Origin: DUOA01 sp012839095
GTDB lineage: Bacteria; Bacillota; Clostridia; Caldicoprobacterales; DTU083
Direction of reading: 5' to 3'
Assembly: GCA_050951505.1 (NCBI GenBank)
Contig: JBMNJE010000012.1
Location: forward strand, 1 to 64,000
DNA: 64,000 nucleotides
Below the pieces are notes generated by a model. It saw only the letters and a list, made by a program, of their open reading frames with translations, did no database searches and was not told the DNA's origin. This document shows positions 9,101 through 17,359 of the stretch, one piece after another (positions within the stretch are counted from its first letter, which is position 1; each line of letters opens with the position of its first letter). Both the position numbers and the translations under genes were made by a program.

Positions 9101-10612
9101 AACATGATGCTGAAGTGCGCCGGCAATATGGAGGAGCATTACGGCTTTACAGTGGATATGATGGAACAGAGAGAATTGTCCGGAGAGATAATTATGCAGC
9201 CGGACGAGAGCTTTATAAAGACAATTAAGAAGAACATAAGCAGTCTGGACAGGGAAATTTCAGCAAGACAGAAGACCTTGTCTGATATTCAGTTGAAGAT
9301 GTCGAGGCTGGAAGGAATAATAGAGGAAAAAAAGAAGGAACTGGATGATGAGTTCCAGATTCAGGCCGCGAAATATGAATACCGATTTGAAATAGAAAAG
9401 GAAATTGAAGATGCAGAACAAATTCTTGCCCTGTACCGGGATGAAATCAGGAATTTAAGTGAGCAGATTCAGTCATTGGATGTCAGAATCATCAATGTTC
9501 GATCAGAGCTGAACCGCTATCAGGAATTTATCCAAAGGGAGGATATTTCCTTTTATACGGATGAGCGTGCCCGGGAAGTGCAGGACTATGCAGAATTCAG
9601 CAGTTCATATTACCGCCATGTCAACGGATTCAGGGAATGGGAGCAAAGCTGGAAACGGGCTCTTAAGTCGATTGAAAGCGAATCGCAGGACTTCTATATT
9701 AAGGATCCCGTTGTGCAATTGGTCAGTCTTGACATACCGGATAACCTCAGGGACTGCAGTCTGCTGATTGCTCAAATGGCCGCTTCGATAGAAATGATTG
9801 AGGAGCAGACAAACAAGATCCAGGAGGATATAAATGTTCTGCAGAGCTACCAGCAGGAGTTTATCAGACGATGTATCCACCGGGCGGATCATGCCCTGGA
9901 TTTGCTTAAGAAACTTCCGGCACTTTCCCGCATTGAGGTAGAAGGGACCAGGGTCAACATGATCAGAATGGATTTCTCCGATTTTGATGAAAGAGAAAAA
10001 GAAATGCGGATGGAGAATCACATTCAGAGCATCATCCGTGAAATCAGTGAAGAGAATATTACAGATCGGAGCTATATAGCAAACAGACTGTCTACCAGGG
10101 AGCTGCTTGCCCAGGTAACCGATATGGAAAAGGCTGCAGTCCGCCTGTATAAGGTTGAGAGCATAAAAGAGCACAGCCGATACCTGAAATGGGAGCATGC
10201 AGTCGGGTCGGAGGGTCAGTCCAATGCACTGTATTTTATTTTTGCAGTATGTCTGATATCATATATACGAATGCTTTCATCCGTCAATGTATCTGTCAGG
10301 ACCAAGAAAGTAATAATAGCCGACAATCCTTTTGGAGCAACTTCGGCAGTGTATCTTTGGGATCCCATGTTCAGGATTCTGAAGAACAATGATGTGCAGT
10401 TAATTGCGCCTGGCCACAATATACCAAGGGAACTGACATCCCGGTTTGAAGTAAATTACCTGCTCAATCAGGACATTCTTTCCGATTCCAGGACCAGGGT
10501 TGTGGTTAAGGATGTCAGAACGGAAGAGGACTTGGCTCAGATGAACTTCGAAAAGTTGGAGCAGTTGTCGCTTATATACCTTGCCCGTCAGTATGGGGAC
10601 AGCGGAACTTGA
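6116..10612 (+). CDS. jetC: Wadjet system SMC/MukB-like ATPase JetC
   Basis: 1498 residues, the SMC-like motor that extrudes DNA loops. The N-terminal head has a Walker A variant NGGGKS (Gly40-Ser44). Two long charged coiled-coil arms (about 270-620 and 770-1250) flank a hinge-like globular region around 620-760. The C-terminal head has an ABC-signature-like EGQSNALYF and Walker B KVIIADNPFG, with a conserved-looking APGHN after it. The start is GTG 6116, with GGAGGGG 8 bases upstream; ATG 6125 is possible. Last gene of the operon. No terminator is obvious before the decayed transposase that follows. Confidence 0.93.
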   Translation: MPHMNRIRLVNVAFNDAKSFFDDFRMTLAGKSTTYDLVNGGGKSVLLMMLLQTVIPNTSLREDKPLKNIFIGGRDRTSHVLAEWILDDGERYKYMLTGFCARRKRSQNEVKGPGFDGPDHEQDEDTVSGGIDYYNYAIFYDKPEEYDIYSLNLVREDESGKTYMGYDELRSELNRLRQRGCPVSIKDRKGEYMEYIGMHNLISTEWKIIRDMNSGENSIEKYFRENKTSRRLIENLLLRIIDDTGGVRRSGKLEEDHNIQLADTLLEIRENLARLMKDREHLEEYNQILRFYNRMLEICSRLEEDFKYREELKQQAVKARNLLTEMLTDMKDEKEKLEADLSEKMYNSRKTEQERMLLDIQLLEFDKSELGAECENIKEQQKKLEDERCVLDNKYKEAGAGKEYLQYKEEKLKCRQAQLALEAMSQSRDELDVAYIEAGSRYRAALEHLQRELEAGIETASRQKEGLTQERDSIEQKINEVYTLSGIAKSNEDNAFAAKVKLDKEIKPLTEYFNTLGRIDILLDLDLFLKDSYGKLEELRKKKHGMEASLLSIRQNIEGLREEITQNAHKIERLEWQKSDLTKFFRQYEEERLLLEKKSRLYDCQDFDQWKRRLTELLHLNREAYFRSRVELDALTRKLDVLTTHGFYIPNEEVLALSDRLKTKCTFVMTGIEWLNGMDEGDREELLERAPLLPYSVLTDHDAFQRLKSGKLDFGGFVSDYPVPVIDFDFIRGEESLQLKDVIFPEADRSLITSADALDEYMEDLNDKIQKIREHMISLEESASTYNDDMNALSAFEDRYAPETTAERKRHLAALDEEIAGLAKQGNSLKNQLNDLHNSEKDLSLRISDNMEETGILMELREKAARLLKLNLESAEREKALEEARKERAGFSNELMDLNRQKQSLWDQIDDNDRQIMNLRLQLGLCGEQLSRVKTFDLPVSYSAAEGKGLHPDDEPGTSFLELDNARSKFEALDEQMRGRNRQEEDLRNQIQARENMMLKCAGNMEEHYGFTVDMMEQRELSGEIIMQPDESFIKTIKKNISSLDREISARQKTLSDIQLKMSRLEGIIEEKKKELDDEFQIQAAKYEYRFEIEKEIEDAEQILALYRDEIRNLSEQIQSLDVRIINVRSELNRYQEFIQREDISFYTDERAREVQDYAEFSSSYYRHVNGFREWEQSWKRALKSIESESQDFYIKDPVVQLVSLDIPDNLRDCSLLIAQMAASIEMIEEQTNKIQEDINVLQSYQQEFIRRCIHRADHALDLLKKLPALSRIEVEGTRVNMIRMDFSDFDEREKEMRMENHIQSIIREISEENITDRSYIANRLSTRELLAQVTDMEKAAVRLYKVESIKEHSRYLKWEHAVGSEGQSNALYFIFAVCLISYIRMLSSVNVSVRTKKVIIADNPFGATSAVYLWDPMFRILKNNDVQLIAPGHNIPRELTSRFEVNYLLNQDILSDSRTRVVVKDVRTEEDLAQMNFEKLEQLSLIYLARQYGDSGT

Positions 10613-10639
10613 AAGAACCATTATCATAGCCCCAATAGG

Positions 10640-11095
10640 TCATCTGGATATCCCATGGAGCACAGGGGAGTGCAATCCCAACCAAGACCTTCAGGCGGCG
10701 CAAAGGCACCTCTGCGATTTAAAGGGTATTATGGCCTGAGCATTAAAGCCGGTCATGGATTGTCCTATAGATATCGTCAAAGTCATAGCCCATGTCCATC
10801 ATATAGAACTTGGGGCTGATTATGTCGGAATACCGCTGCTTGATATCTTCGACTCAATGGAACAGCCATAGTGCCATCATTTGCGCTGGCAGGAGTGACA
10901 CTTGACCGCGACAGGCAGCTCGCTTTTAGTATCAACCGCAAGCATGGATCTTCCACCCAAACCACCTTACCTGGTTGCCATGAGTATCTCTCTTTGAGCC
11001 CCAGTCAGGATGCTCTCCATCATGGATGACCCTCGGATTTGGGCACTGCAGCATCGTAAGAATCCAGCTTGCTGGCGTCGATGGCAATAACTAAT
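10640..11095 (-). pseudogene. Degenerate transposase remnant (DDE, IS4/IS1182-like)
   Basis: On the minus strand, translated fragments match the catalytic core of a DDE transposase but with several in-frame stops and frameshifts. In order: IAIDASKLDSYDAAVPKS, HGNQVRWFGWKIHA, then KFYMMDMGYDFDDIYRTIHD, then CAPWDIQMTYWGYDN. The IDASKLD and MDMGYD pieces look like two catalytic-Asp regions. Both ends of the gene are missing and no terminal repeats are visible. It lies between jetC and an ABC transporter, a trace of an old insertion next to the defence genes. Confidence 0.8.
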
Positions 11096-11146
11096 TGAAA
11101 TCGAAATAAATCACGGCGGGAAAAAATAATTATTGGGGGCATATTT

Positions 11147-11845
11147 ATGTTGAATGTTCAGGGGGTTACCAAAAAATACGGTAAGGTGCTGGCTGTTGAT
11201 GATATGAGCTTAAGAGTGGATGAAGGCCAGATAGCGGTTTTGCTGGGACCAAACGGGGCAGGAAAAAGTACAATTCTCAGATGCATTGCCGGTCTTTTGC
11301 AATATGACGGTGTAATAATGATAGGCAATAGCATGAATAAGGACATAAATGCCAAAAGAATTATAGGATATGTGCCTGAAACAGCAGCTCTGTATGATTC
11401 TTTATCAGTGGAAGAACATATTCATTTTATAGCCAAAGCCTATCGTCTCAAGGATTATCAGCAATATGCGGATGAACTCTTTGATCGCTTTGATTTAAGT
11501 GACAAAAGAGAAAAGCTGGGCAGGGAACTGTCCAAAGGCATGCAGCAGAAGGTAAGCATATGCTGCGGTGTAATTACAATGCCCAAGGTCATTTTGTTTG
11601 ATGAACCCATGATAGGTCTTGATCCAAAGGCAATTAAAGAGCTTAAGAAGCTCTTCACTGAGCTTAAAAGTCAGGGATGCGCGGTACTTATCAGCACTCA
11701 TATCATAGATACCATTAAGGAAGTCTGGGATAAGATTCTGATTATGAATAAAGGGACAATCGTAAGCAGTATTCTCAGAGAAGAAATTGTGAATGAGAAT
11801 GAGATAGAGGAAAGGTACTTTGCTGTTACAGGAGCTTCGCAGTAA
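11147..11845 (+). CDS. ABC transporter ATP-binding protein
   Basis: A 232-residue ATPase subunit. Walker A GPNGAGKST, signature LSKGMQQKVS and Walker B VILFDEPMIGLD are all present, with the switch His in STHIIDT. The short form and spacing fit ABC-2-type exporters (DrrA/CcmA-like). It is followed by an SdpI-like membrane protein and an ABC permease, so the three probably form an export or resistance unit. ATG start with an upstream A/G-rich SD (ATTGGGGGC). The exported substrate cannot be read from sequence. Confidence 0.93.
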   Translation: MLNVQGVTKKYGKVLAVDDMSLRVDEGQIAVLLGPNGAGKSTILRCIAGLLQYDGVIMIGNSMNKDINAKRIIGYVPETAALYDSLSVEEHIHFIAKAYRLKDYQQYADELFDRFDLSDKREKLGRELSKGMQQKVSICCGVITMPKVILFDEPMIGLDPKAIKELKKLFTELKSQGCAVLISTHIIDTIKEVWDKILIMNKGTIVSSILREEIVNENEIEERYFAVTGASQ

Positions 11846-11883
11846 TTAAGCTGAAGGTCTGAAGAGAAATGGGGGAAGATGCA

Positions 11884-12246
11884 GTGGGTTTTTGGCTCTT
11901 TATGACGGCGGTGAATTTGCTTATTCCGTTGGCTATGATTGGTTTTGGCAGCTATTTTATGAAGAAAGCACCCAAAAAAATCAACTGGATTTTTGGATAC
12001 AGGACTCCCAGATCAATGAAAAACAAGGAAACATGGGAGTTTGCTCACCGCTATGCCGGAAGAATATGGTTCAAAACCGGGTGGGCTGTATTATTGATAT
12101 CGATGGCAGCAATGCTTATGCTGCTGGGACAGGATAAGGAAACACTGGGCTTGATAGGTGCAATCATGAGTCTGCTGCAATGTGTGCCCTTGCTTGCAGT
12201 AATTCCCATTACAGAAAGAGCATTAAAGAAGAGGTTTGAAAAATGA
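11884..12246 (+). CDS. SdpI/YhfL-family membrane protein
   Basis: About 120 residues with three hydrophobic segments and the SdpI-family block FGYRTPRSMKNKETWEFAHRY. In Bacillus, SdpI gives immunity to the SDP toxin and acts in signalling; many homologues have no assigned job. I chose GTG 11884 because GGGGGA lies 7 bases upstream; ATG 11869 in the same frame would add five residues but has a weaker SD. The stop overlaps the start of the downstream permease (ATGA), which suggests a shared role, perhaps self-protection linked to the ABC exporter. Confidence 0.85.
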   Translation: MGFWLFMTAVNLLIPLAMIGFGSYFMKKAPKKINWIFGYRTPRSMKNKETWEFAHRYAGRIWFKTGWAVLLISMAAMLMLLGQDKETLGLIGAIMSLLQCVPLLAVIPITERALKKRFEK

Positions 12247-13802
12247 GTGCTTTAGTATACATTTTAAGCCGTTCCTTTAAGAATATAATAAAAGGCCTTA
12301 TCCGAAAGCCTGCTGCCCTGATAGCCTATGTTATAATTGCCGGTTTTATCCTGCTGCCGTCCATCTTTTCCAAATCAGTCCAGGAGCCGGTAACGGCAGG
12401 AATGAGCATGGATGCCGCCAGATCCATATTTATGGGCTATACGGTTTTCCTGCTGCTGGTATCAACTACAGCTTCCCTGAGCGGAGCCTCCTTTTTCAGA
12501 ATGGCTGATGTTAATCTGCTTTTTACCGCACCTTTAAAAGCCGGTTACATACTGATATACGGATACATTAAGCAACTGGCAACCAATCTGGCTATAATGT
12601 TATTCCTGGCTCTGCAATATCCCAACTGGAAGAGAACCTTTGGTTTTATCGACGGCGCAGGCTGGATTTTGATGTTGGCATATTTTCTGCTCATCACCAT
12701 CACTTCCTTCCTGGGCATGTTATTATATGCTTATGTGTCAAAAAAGCCGGGAAGGCGGTCAGGAGCCAGGATGATAATTTCCGGATCAATAGTTGTCTTC
12801 CTGATGCCGATTATTGTAAATATATTTATTACCGGAGATGTGTTAAAGAGCATTGTGGCATGGCTTTCCAATGACTATCTGAAATTTGTACCCATCATTG
12901 GATGGTTCAGGGAGATTCTTATGGGTGTATTTCTGGGTTTGAACATGGAAATATCCATCTATATTCTGCTTACCCTGCTTACATCATTTATTGCCTTTAT
13001 CTTTATCTATAAAATGGATACCGGATTTTATGAGAATGTCCTGTCCGGCACCGAGCTTAAGGAAAAGATGCTGGAAGCATCCAGAAAAGGAAAAACAGTA
13101 AAAGCCGGTTCAGGCCGAAGATACAGAAAAGTTACTGTCAGATTTACTGTGGAGGGAAGTCTGGCGATCTTTCAGAAGCAAATTCTTGAAAAAAGAAAAA
13201 GGGGATTTTGGCTGCTTCCTTTAAGAACAATCCTTATGACGCTGGGTGCTGTACTGGCTTCCCTGTCCATCCCTGCTGACAGCATGGAATTAATGCTGGG
13301 AATTCTGTCAATTGCTGCTTATTTGATGCTTATTATGAATGTGGCTGCCGCCTGGGAGAGTGATATATCCTATCATTATGTATATCTTATTCCGGAAAAG
13401 CCGTTTAGTAAAATGCTGGCAGCTACCCTGGCTGGTGTTATAAATATGTTTGTGGAAGGCCTTTTGATTTTTGGGTTGGTCGGAATAATACTAAGGATAG
13501 ACCCTTTGATTACTATATCGGTTATTGCGGCATATGCAGCTCTGGGAATCGTATTTGTATATTCCGATTTGGTTGTCAGAAGGCTGTTTGGGAAAATTCA
13601 TGGAAATGTGCTGCGTATTTTCTTTAGGATTTTTTTACTGTTTACCATATCTGTAATTGCAGTGGTTCCGGCTGTTTTAACCTACCTGTTCACAGAGAGC
13701 TATGCCTTGGCTTTCCTTGCTTCCACCCTTATTAATATGATTCTGACACTGCTTTTCATGTGGGTGGGTACGGGTTTGTTCAGATCTCCTGAGCTTTCCT
13801 GA
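12243..13802 (+). CDS. Putative ABC exporter membrane subunit
   Basis: 519 residues with roughly a dozen hydrophobic segments in two halves, split by a basic cytoplasmic stretch (about 275-320, rich in Lys/Arg). It matches the 'putative ABC exporter' family usually found beside a DrrA-like ATPase. It overlaps the SdpI-like gene by 4 bases and follows the ATPase, so the three are one operon. It likely forms the export channel. The substrate is unknown. No terminator with a good T-run is visible between it and the next gene. Confidence 0.85.
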   Translation: MSALVYILSRSFKNIIKGLIRKPAALIAYVIIAGFILLPSIFSKSVQEPVTAGMSMDAARSIFMGYTVFLLLVSTTASLSGASFFRMADVNLLFTAPLKAGYILIYGYIKQLATNLAIMLFLALQYPNWKRTFGFIDGAGWILMLAYFLLITITSFLGMLLYAYVSKKPGRRSGARMIISGSIVVFLMPIIVNIFITGDVLKSIVAWLSNDYLKFVPIIGWFREILMGVFLGLNMEISIYILLTLLTSFIAFIFIYKMDTGFYENVLSGTELKEKMLEASRKGKTVKAGSGRRYRKVTVRFTVEGSLAIFQKQILEKRKRGFWLLPLRTILMTLGAVLASLSIPADSMELMLGILSIAAYLMLIMNVAAAWESDISYHYVYLIPEKPFSKMLAATLAGVINMFVEGLLIFGLVGIILRIDPLITISVIAAYAALGIVFVYSDLVVRRLFGKIHGNVLRIFFRIFLLFTISVIAVVPAVLTYLFTESYALAFLASTLINMILTLLFMWVGTGLFRSPELS

Positions 13803-13922
13803 TGCAAGGGTTTTAAGGAATAAAATTTTATTTCTCATTTGTCCTGTTTTGTGGTACAGTATTATATAGGTGCTACACCGGATATAAAGATATATTACAC
13901 CAATAACGAAAGGGGTATTTAT

Positions 13923-15077
13923 ATGGCGGAAGATATTTTAAACAGATTTAAAGAAGATCAGCTGGAGGCTAAGGAAATTGACACCGGCAAGAAACTGAGA
14001 GTAGGCATTATTGGAACAGGCTGGATTGCAGAAGCACATGTTCTAAGCTACAAGAAGATGCCGGATGTCGAAATAGTTGCAGGTGCTGATTTAATCCCCG
14101 GCAAGGCAGAAGCTTTCTTTGAAAGATACGGCGTGCCTGATGCATTGTGTTTCGAAAGTCATACCGAGATGCTGAACTCGGTTGAGCTGGATGCAGTAAG
14201 CGTATGTACATACAATTCTACACATGCCGAGTGTACTATCGATGCTTTAAACAAGGGAGTCCATGTCATGCTGGAGAAGCCCATGTGCGTCACCTTGGAC
14301 GAAGCAGTTGAGATCATGCGGGCAGAGAAAAAGAGCGGCAAGGTGCTGTCCATCGGTTTCCAGCCCCGTTTCGACCCCAATATGAAAAAAATCAAGGAAA
14401 TTGTTGAGTCCGGCGTTCTGGGTAAAATCTACTATATTCAAACAGGCGGCGGGAGGAGAAGGGGTATTCCCACTCCATACGGGACCAGTTTTATTGAAAA
14501 GGATAAAGGCGCTATCGGAGCCTTGGGTGATATCGGATGCTATTCCCTGGATATGGTCCTGAATGCCATCGGCTATCCAAAACCCCTGACTGTAAGCGGT
14601 TACACCTCCGACTTCTTCGGAAAGAGGCCGGATTATTATAAAAACCATCCTGAGTATGCAGAAGTGTTTGGTGTTGATGATTTTGCTGCTGCCTTTGTCC
14701 GTCTGGAAGGCGATATTATCCTTGACTTCCGTATTGCATGGGCAATGAATATTGATACTCCGGGAGATACCATAATCCTGGGTACCGAGGGCGGCCTGCG
14801 GATACCTTCCACTGAATGCTGGAATGGTTCGGTAGGCGGTGCTATGAAGATATATCATGATGTAGCCGGCAGTCAGGTGGAAACAGAAATCCCGATTATT
14901 GAAAGCAATATTGATTTGTTTGATGCCAAGCTTCGTTCCTTCCTGGATGCCATCAAGGAAGACGGCCCTTCACCCGTACCATCCGGTCAGATTATATATA
15001 ATCAGGCTATTATCGATGGAATTGCAAAATCTGCAGCTGCAGGCCGGGAGATAGAAATTGAGATTCCTGAGATTTAA
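13923..15077 (+). CDS. Gfo/Idh/MocA family oxidoreductase
   Basis: A 384-residue NAD(P)-dependent sugar or inositol dehydrogenase. The N-terminal Rossmann domain begins LRVGIIGTGWIAEAHV, followed by the family signature GVHVMLEKPMCVTLDEA with the conserved EKP lysine. The C-terminal alpha/beta domain carries GALGDIGCYSLDMVL, the usual D-x-G-x-H/Y-type catalytic region. Start ATG 13923 has AAAGGGG upstream; a longer frame from 13839 adds 28 unlikely residues. It is 25 bases from the ASRT-family gene downstream, so the pair is probably an operon acting on a carbohydrate. Confidence 0.92.
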   Translation: MAEDILNRFKEDQLEAKEIDTGKKLRVGIIGTGWIAEAHVLSYKKMPDVEIVAGADLIPGKAEAFFERYGVPDALCFESHTEMLNSVELDAVSVCTYNSTHAECTIDALNKGVHVMLEKPMCVTLDEAVEIMRAEKKSGKVLSIGFQPRFDPNMKKIKEIVESGVLGKIYYIQTGGGRRRGIPTPYGTSFIEKDKGAIGALGDIGCYSLDMVLNAIGYPKPLTVSGYTSDFFGKRPDYYKNHPEYAEVFGVDDFAAAFVRLEGDIILDFRIAWAMNIDTPGDTIILGTEGGLRIPSTECWNGSVGGAMKIYHDVAGSQVETEIPIIESNIDLFDAKLRSFLDAIKEDGPSPVPSGQIIYNQAIIDGIAKSAAAGREIEIEIPEI

Positions 15078-15102
15078 CCGGGAAAGAAAGCAGGTGTATT
15101 AT

Positions 15103-15486
15103 ATGAACAAAAATAATGCAAAAGGATCTTATGTATGGCTTGTTCCCGATTGTTATTATCCTTCCATCAGCAGCCCGGGACACTATGTAAGCCACGAGGC
15201 AATCTGTGTGCTTAATACCGGCAGGCAGGATGCTCACCTTGATTTAACCCTGTATTTTGAAGACCGGGAACCAATTCGAAGCTTCAAGGCAGTATGCAAG
15301 GCAGAGCGGACCAATCATATCCGCCTGGACCTGCTTAGGGATGAGAAGGGTCAGGCTGTTCCTCAGGATGTGCCTTACGCCATCATGGTGGAGAGTGATC
15401 AGCCCGTAGTAGTCCAATACAGCAGACTGGATACGACCCAGGCAGAAATGAGCTTAATGACAACAATTGCTCATCCCCTGGGCTGA
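15103..15486 (+). CDS. ASRT-family (sensory rhodopsin transducer) protein
   Basis: A 127-residue soluble protein matching the Anabaena sensory rhodopsin transducer family over its whole length. Visible family features are YVWLVPDCYYP near the start, GHYVSHEAICVLNTG, then the LTLYFEDREP strand and the closing PVVVQYSRLDTTQ with a final AHP. In Anabaena the protein binds a photoreceptor, but the superfamily has been proposed to bind small molecules such as sugars. No rhodopsin gene is seen here, and the partner is a sugar oxidoreductase, so a metabolic sensing or binding role is more likely. ATG start. Confidence 0.85.
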   Translation: MNKNNAKGSYVWLVPDCYYPSISSPGHYVSHEAICVLNTGRQDAHLDLTLYFEDREPIRSFKAVCKAERTNHIRLDLLRDEKGQAVPQDVPYAIMVESDQPVVVQYSRLDTTQAEMSLMTTIAHPLG

Positions 15487-15630
15487 ACGGTTTAGCCAGG
15501 GTTATCTGAACTTGTGAGTAATCCTGATCGAAAGTATGTCAAAGGTATACTAAAACTGTTTTAAATTCGATATACATAAATGATTTGCGCTCCCCCTGCT
15601 ATACAGCTTAAGTAAGGCTGTATACAGCGG

Positions 15631-15904
15631 TAGTGTCAAGTGATTTATGAAAGACAGAGCCAAAAGAGAAAGGCTCAAATAGCACCTTGAAAATAGCAGA
15701 TATTAACGATATTGGTAATAAACGCCACCCTTGACAGCACAACAAATCAGTGCACTGAAAGACTCACCGACGGCAAGGAACTCAGGAACAGATACTTCAT
15801 ATGCCGTCTGGTTCAAAGCATTGTAGCACTGATTTGAACTCGCTATCAAGGGCAAGTCAGAACCATGGGTTCTGATGGCTGGTGTCTTACCTCAGGCTCA
15901 GAAT
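15631..15904. other. Non-coding end of the outer IS
   Basis: About 270 bases downstream of the transposase stop and inside the inferred IS end. It holds an 11-bp inverted repeat, CAAATCAGTGC (15743-15753) with GCACTGATTTG (15826-15836), separated by 72 bases. No coding frame is supported. It could be a structured 3' RNA or a transposase-binding region. Confidence 0.5.
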
Positions 15905-17167
15905 CTAAGAACAGATTCCTTCAGAACGTTGTTGCTCCTGTAGCCGTAAGATAGTTTGCTGTCCCAGGTAGATCAGAAGTTGCCATTTACCGGGCATGTT
16001 ATCGGCCCCTTCTAACATTTCCACCTTGTTCAGTACACGATAATTCTTTTGTTTATGTGGACGGAGGAAGTTGTAATAGGCAACCCATAGAGCAACATTG
16101 TAGTTGGCACCGTCGAAATTGTCGTAGCCACAGCTGACCCTGTAAGAGGATTTGAAGGTACGATTCAGACGTTCAACCATCTGTTTGAAAGGCCGGAACT
16201 CAGCGGTCACCGCATCATCATTGGTAAGTCCGATCACTTGTGTGATCTGGAATAGAAAGTCTTCTTTGAACTCAAGGAAAAACTGCTGGGCTGCCAGTGG
16301 GTAGGCGCTGTAACCATCAGCAATGAAGCGGAAATTTTCAGGGAGCTTCTTAAGATGGCGGAAGGCCATTCGCATGGCAAGGATGCAAGGGCCAACACCA
16401 CGGTTGTCAGAGACTTGATAGCCGAGTATGGAGCGGGACACAGCATCCATGATGAACCAAACATAACCTTTGATACCCCGAACTTTGATATAGGTCTCAT
16501 CAGCAATGAAGGTCTTAGATTTAGGGTAGTGGTAATGATCCACAAAAGGTTTGACTAGAAGGGATGCGGTTCTAGCGTAGTTAGCAACCTGCTGGTGAGA
16601 GATTTTAATCCCGTACAGGTCATTGAGAGCTTGGGCAGTCTTGCGCAAAGAAAGCTGAAGATTCACGTGCATAGTGAGGCACAGAGACATGATGTGGGAA
16701 TTGTGCTTGGAGAACTTCAGGGAAGAAGCATTCCTGGGAAGTGAATCCAAGTCCATACGGAAAAAATCTACGGTAAATTCCCTGTAGATGTAGTGGAGCT
16801 TATACTTGCTCTTCCCGTATTCTTCTTTAAGATGCTTCTTATCAACCTTTTTAAGGTTTCGTAGATAGAAGGAGCATTTGGTATTAACGCATTTATGAAT
16901 GCGAAAGAAAGTCCTGTTCTTTTTTGCTACCAGGGAATGGCCGCAGTAAGGACATAAAAAGCGTATTGGAGTAGTTACGAGATCGCCAGTAATGAAGGTT
17001 TGACCACAGACCTTGCACAGGTATTGACCGCCTCCGCCATTGTTGTCGTACAAGTAGTGGTGTGGGGCACCACAGAGAGGGCAAAGAGTATCTTCGGGTA
17101 TAGTTTTACCATTCCTGCGCTGAACTGGTTTTAGAGGTTTGTTGTACTTCCAGGAATAGTACTCCAA
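15905..17167 (-). CDS. DDE transposase of outer IS, 5' end split off by IS1634
   Basis: The remaining open frame has 420 residues. N-terminal zinc-ribbon-like pairs (CPLCGAPHHY, CKVCGQ, CPYCGH, then a fourth CxxxxC) precede a DDE catalytic domain resembling DDE_Tnp_IS240: IADETYIKVRG (Asp), FIADGYSAYP (Asp) and VERLNRTFKSSYR (Glu). The frame stays open upstream through the 85-bp repeat. In the right-hand repeat copy it continues to an ATG at 19481-19483 (reading MDN then IILYLLRIIQQLY), preceded by AAAGGATG. So the true start is now about 2.1 kb away, on the far side of IS1634. The gene is probably inactive unless expressed from an internal start such as TTG 17167. Confidence 0.85.
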   Translation of the reverse strand: MEYYSWKYNKPLKPVQRRNGKTIPEDTLCPLCGAPHHYLYDNNGGGGQYLCKVCGQTFITGDLVTTPIRFLCPYCGHSLVAKKNRTFFRIHKCVNTKCSFYLRNLKKVDKKHLKEEYGKSKYKLHYIYREFTVDFFRMDLDSLPRNASSLKFSKHNSHIMSLCLTMHVNLQLSLRKTAQALNDLYGIKISHQQVANYARTASLLVKPFVDHYHYPKSKTFIADETYIKVRGIKGYVWFIMDAVSRSILGYQVSDNRGVGPCILAMRMAFRHLKKLPENFRFIADGYSAYPLAAQQFFLEFKEDFLFQITQVIGLTNDDAVTAEFRPFKQMVERLNRTFKSSYRVSCGYDNFDGANYNVALWVAYYNFLRPHKQKNYRVLNKVEMLEGADNMPGKWQLLIYLGQQTILRLQEQQRSEGICS

Positions 17168-17274
17168 GAGAAACTGCCAGTCCTGTTTGATGAAGGTTTT
17201 GATGACAGGAAGCTTGTCCGTAGTTAATCTCTGATACTTAGGGGAGTGGGAATCATCAAATGCCCACTGTTTAA

Positions 17275-17359
17275 GCGGAATATATCTGCAAATAAAACTT
17301 ATCAGCCAGCAGTTTTGTTGATAAAGCTGTTGAATGATTCTAAGTAAATAGAGTATAAT
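17275..17359 (+). repeat. 85-bp direct repeat, left copy (IS1634 target duplication)
   Basis: Identical base for base to 19390-19474. It begins GCGGAATATATCTGC and ends AGAGTATAAT. The flanking bases differ on both sides. Read on the minus strand, the repeat is coding sequence of the outer transposase. Confidence 0.95.

Noticed and set aside
10189..10392. Short plus-strand frame inside the end of jetC
   Set aside because: Out-of-frame shadow of the JetC ATPase C-terminal head, which has intact motifs.
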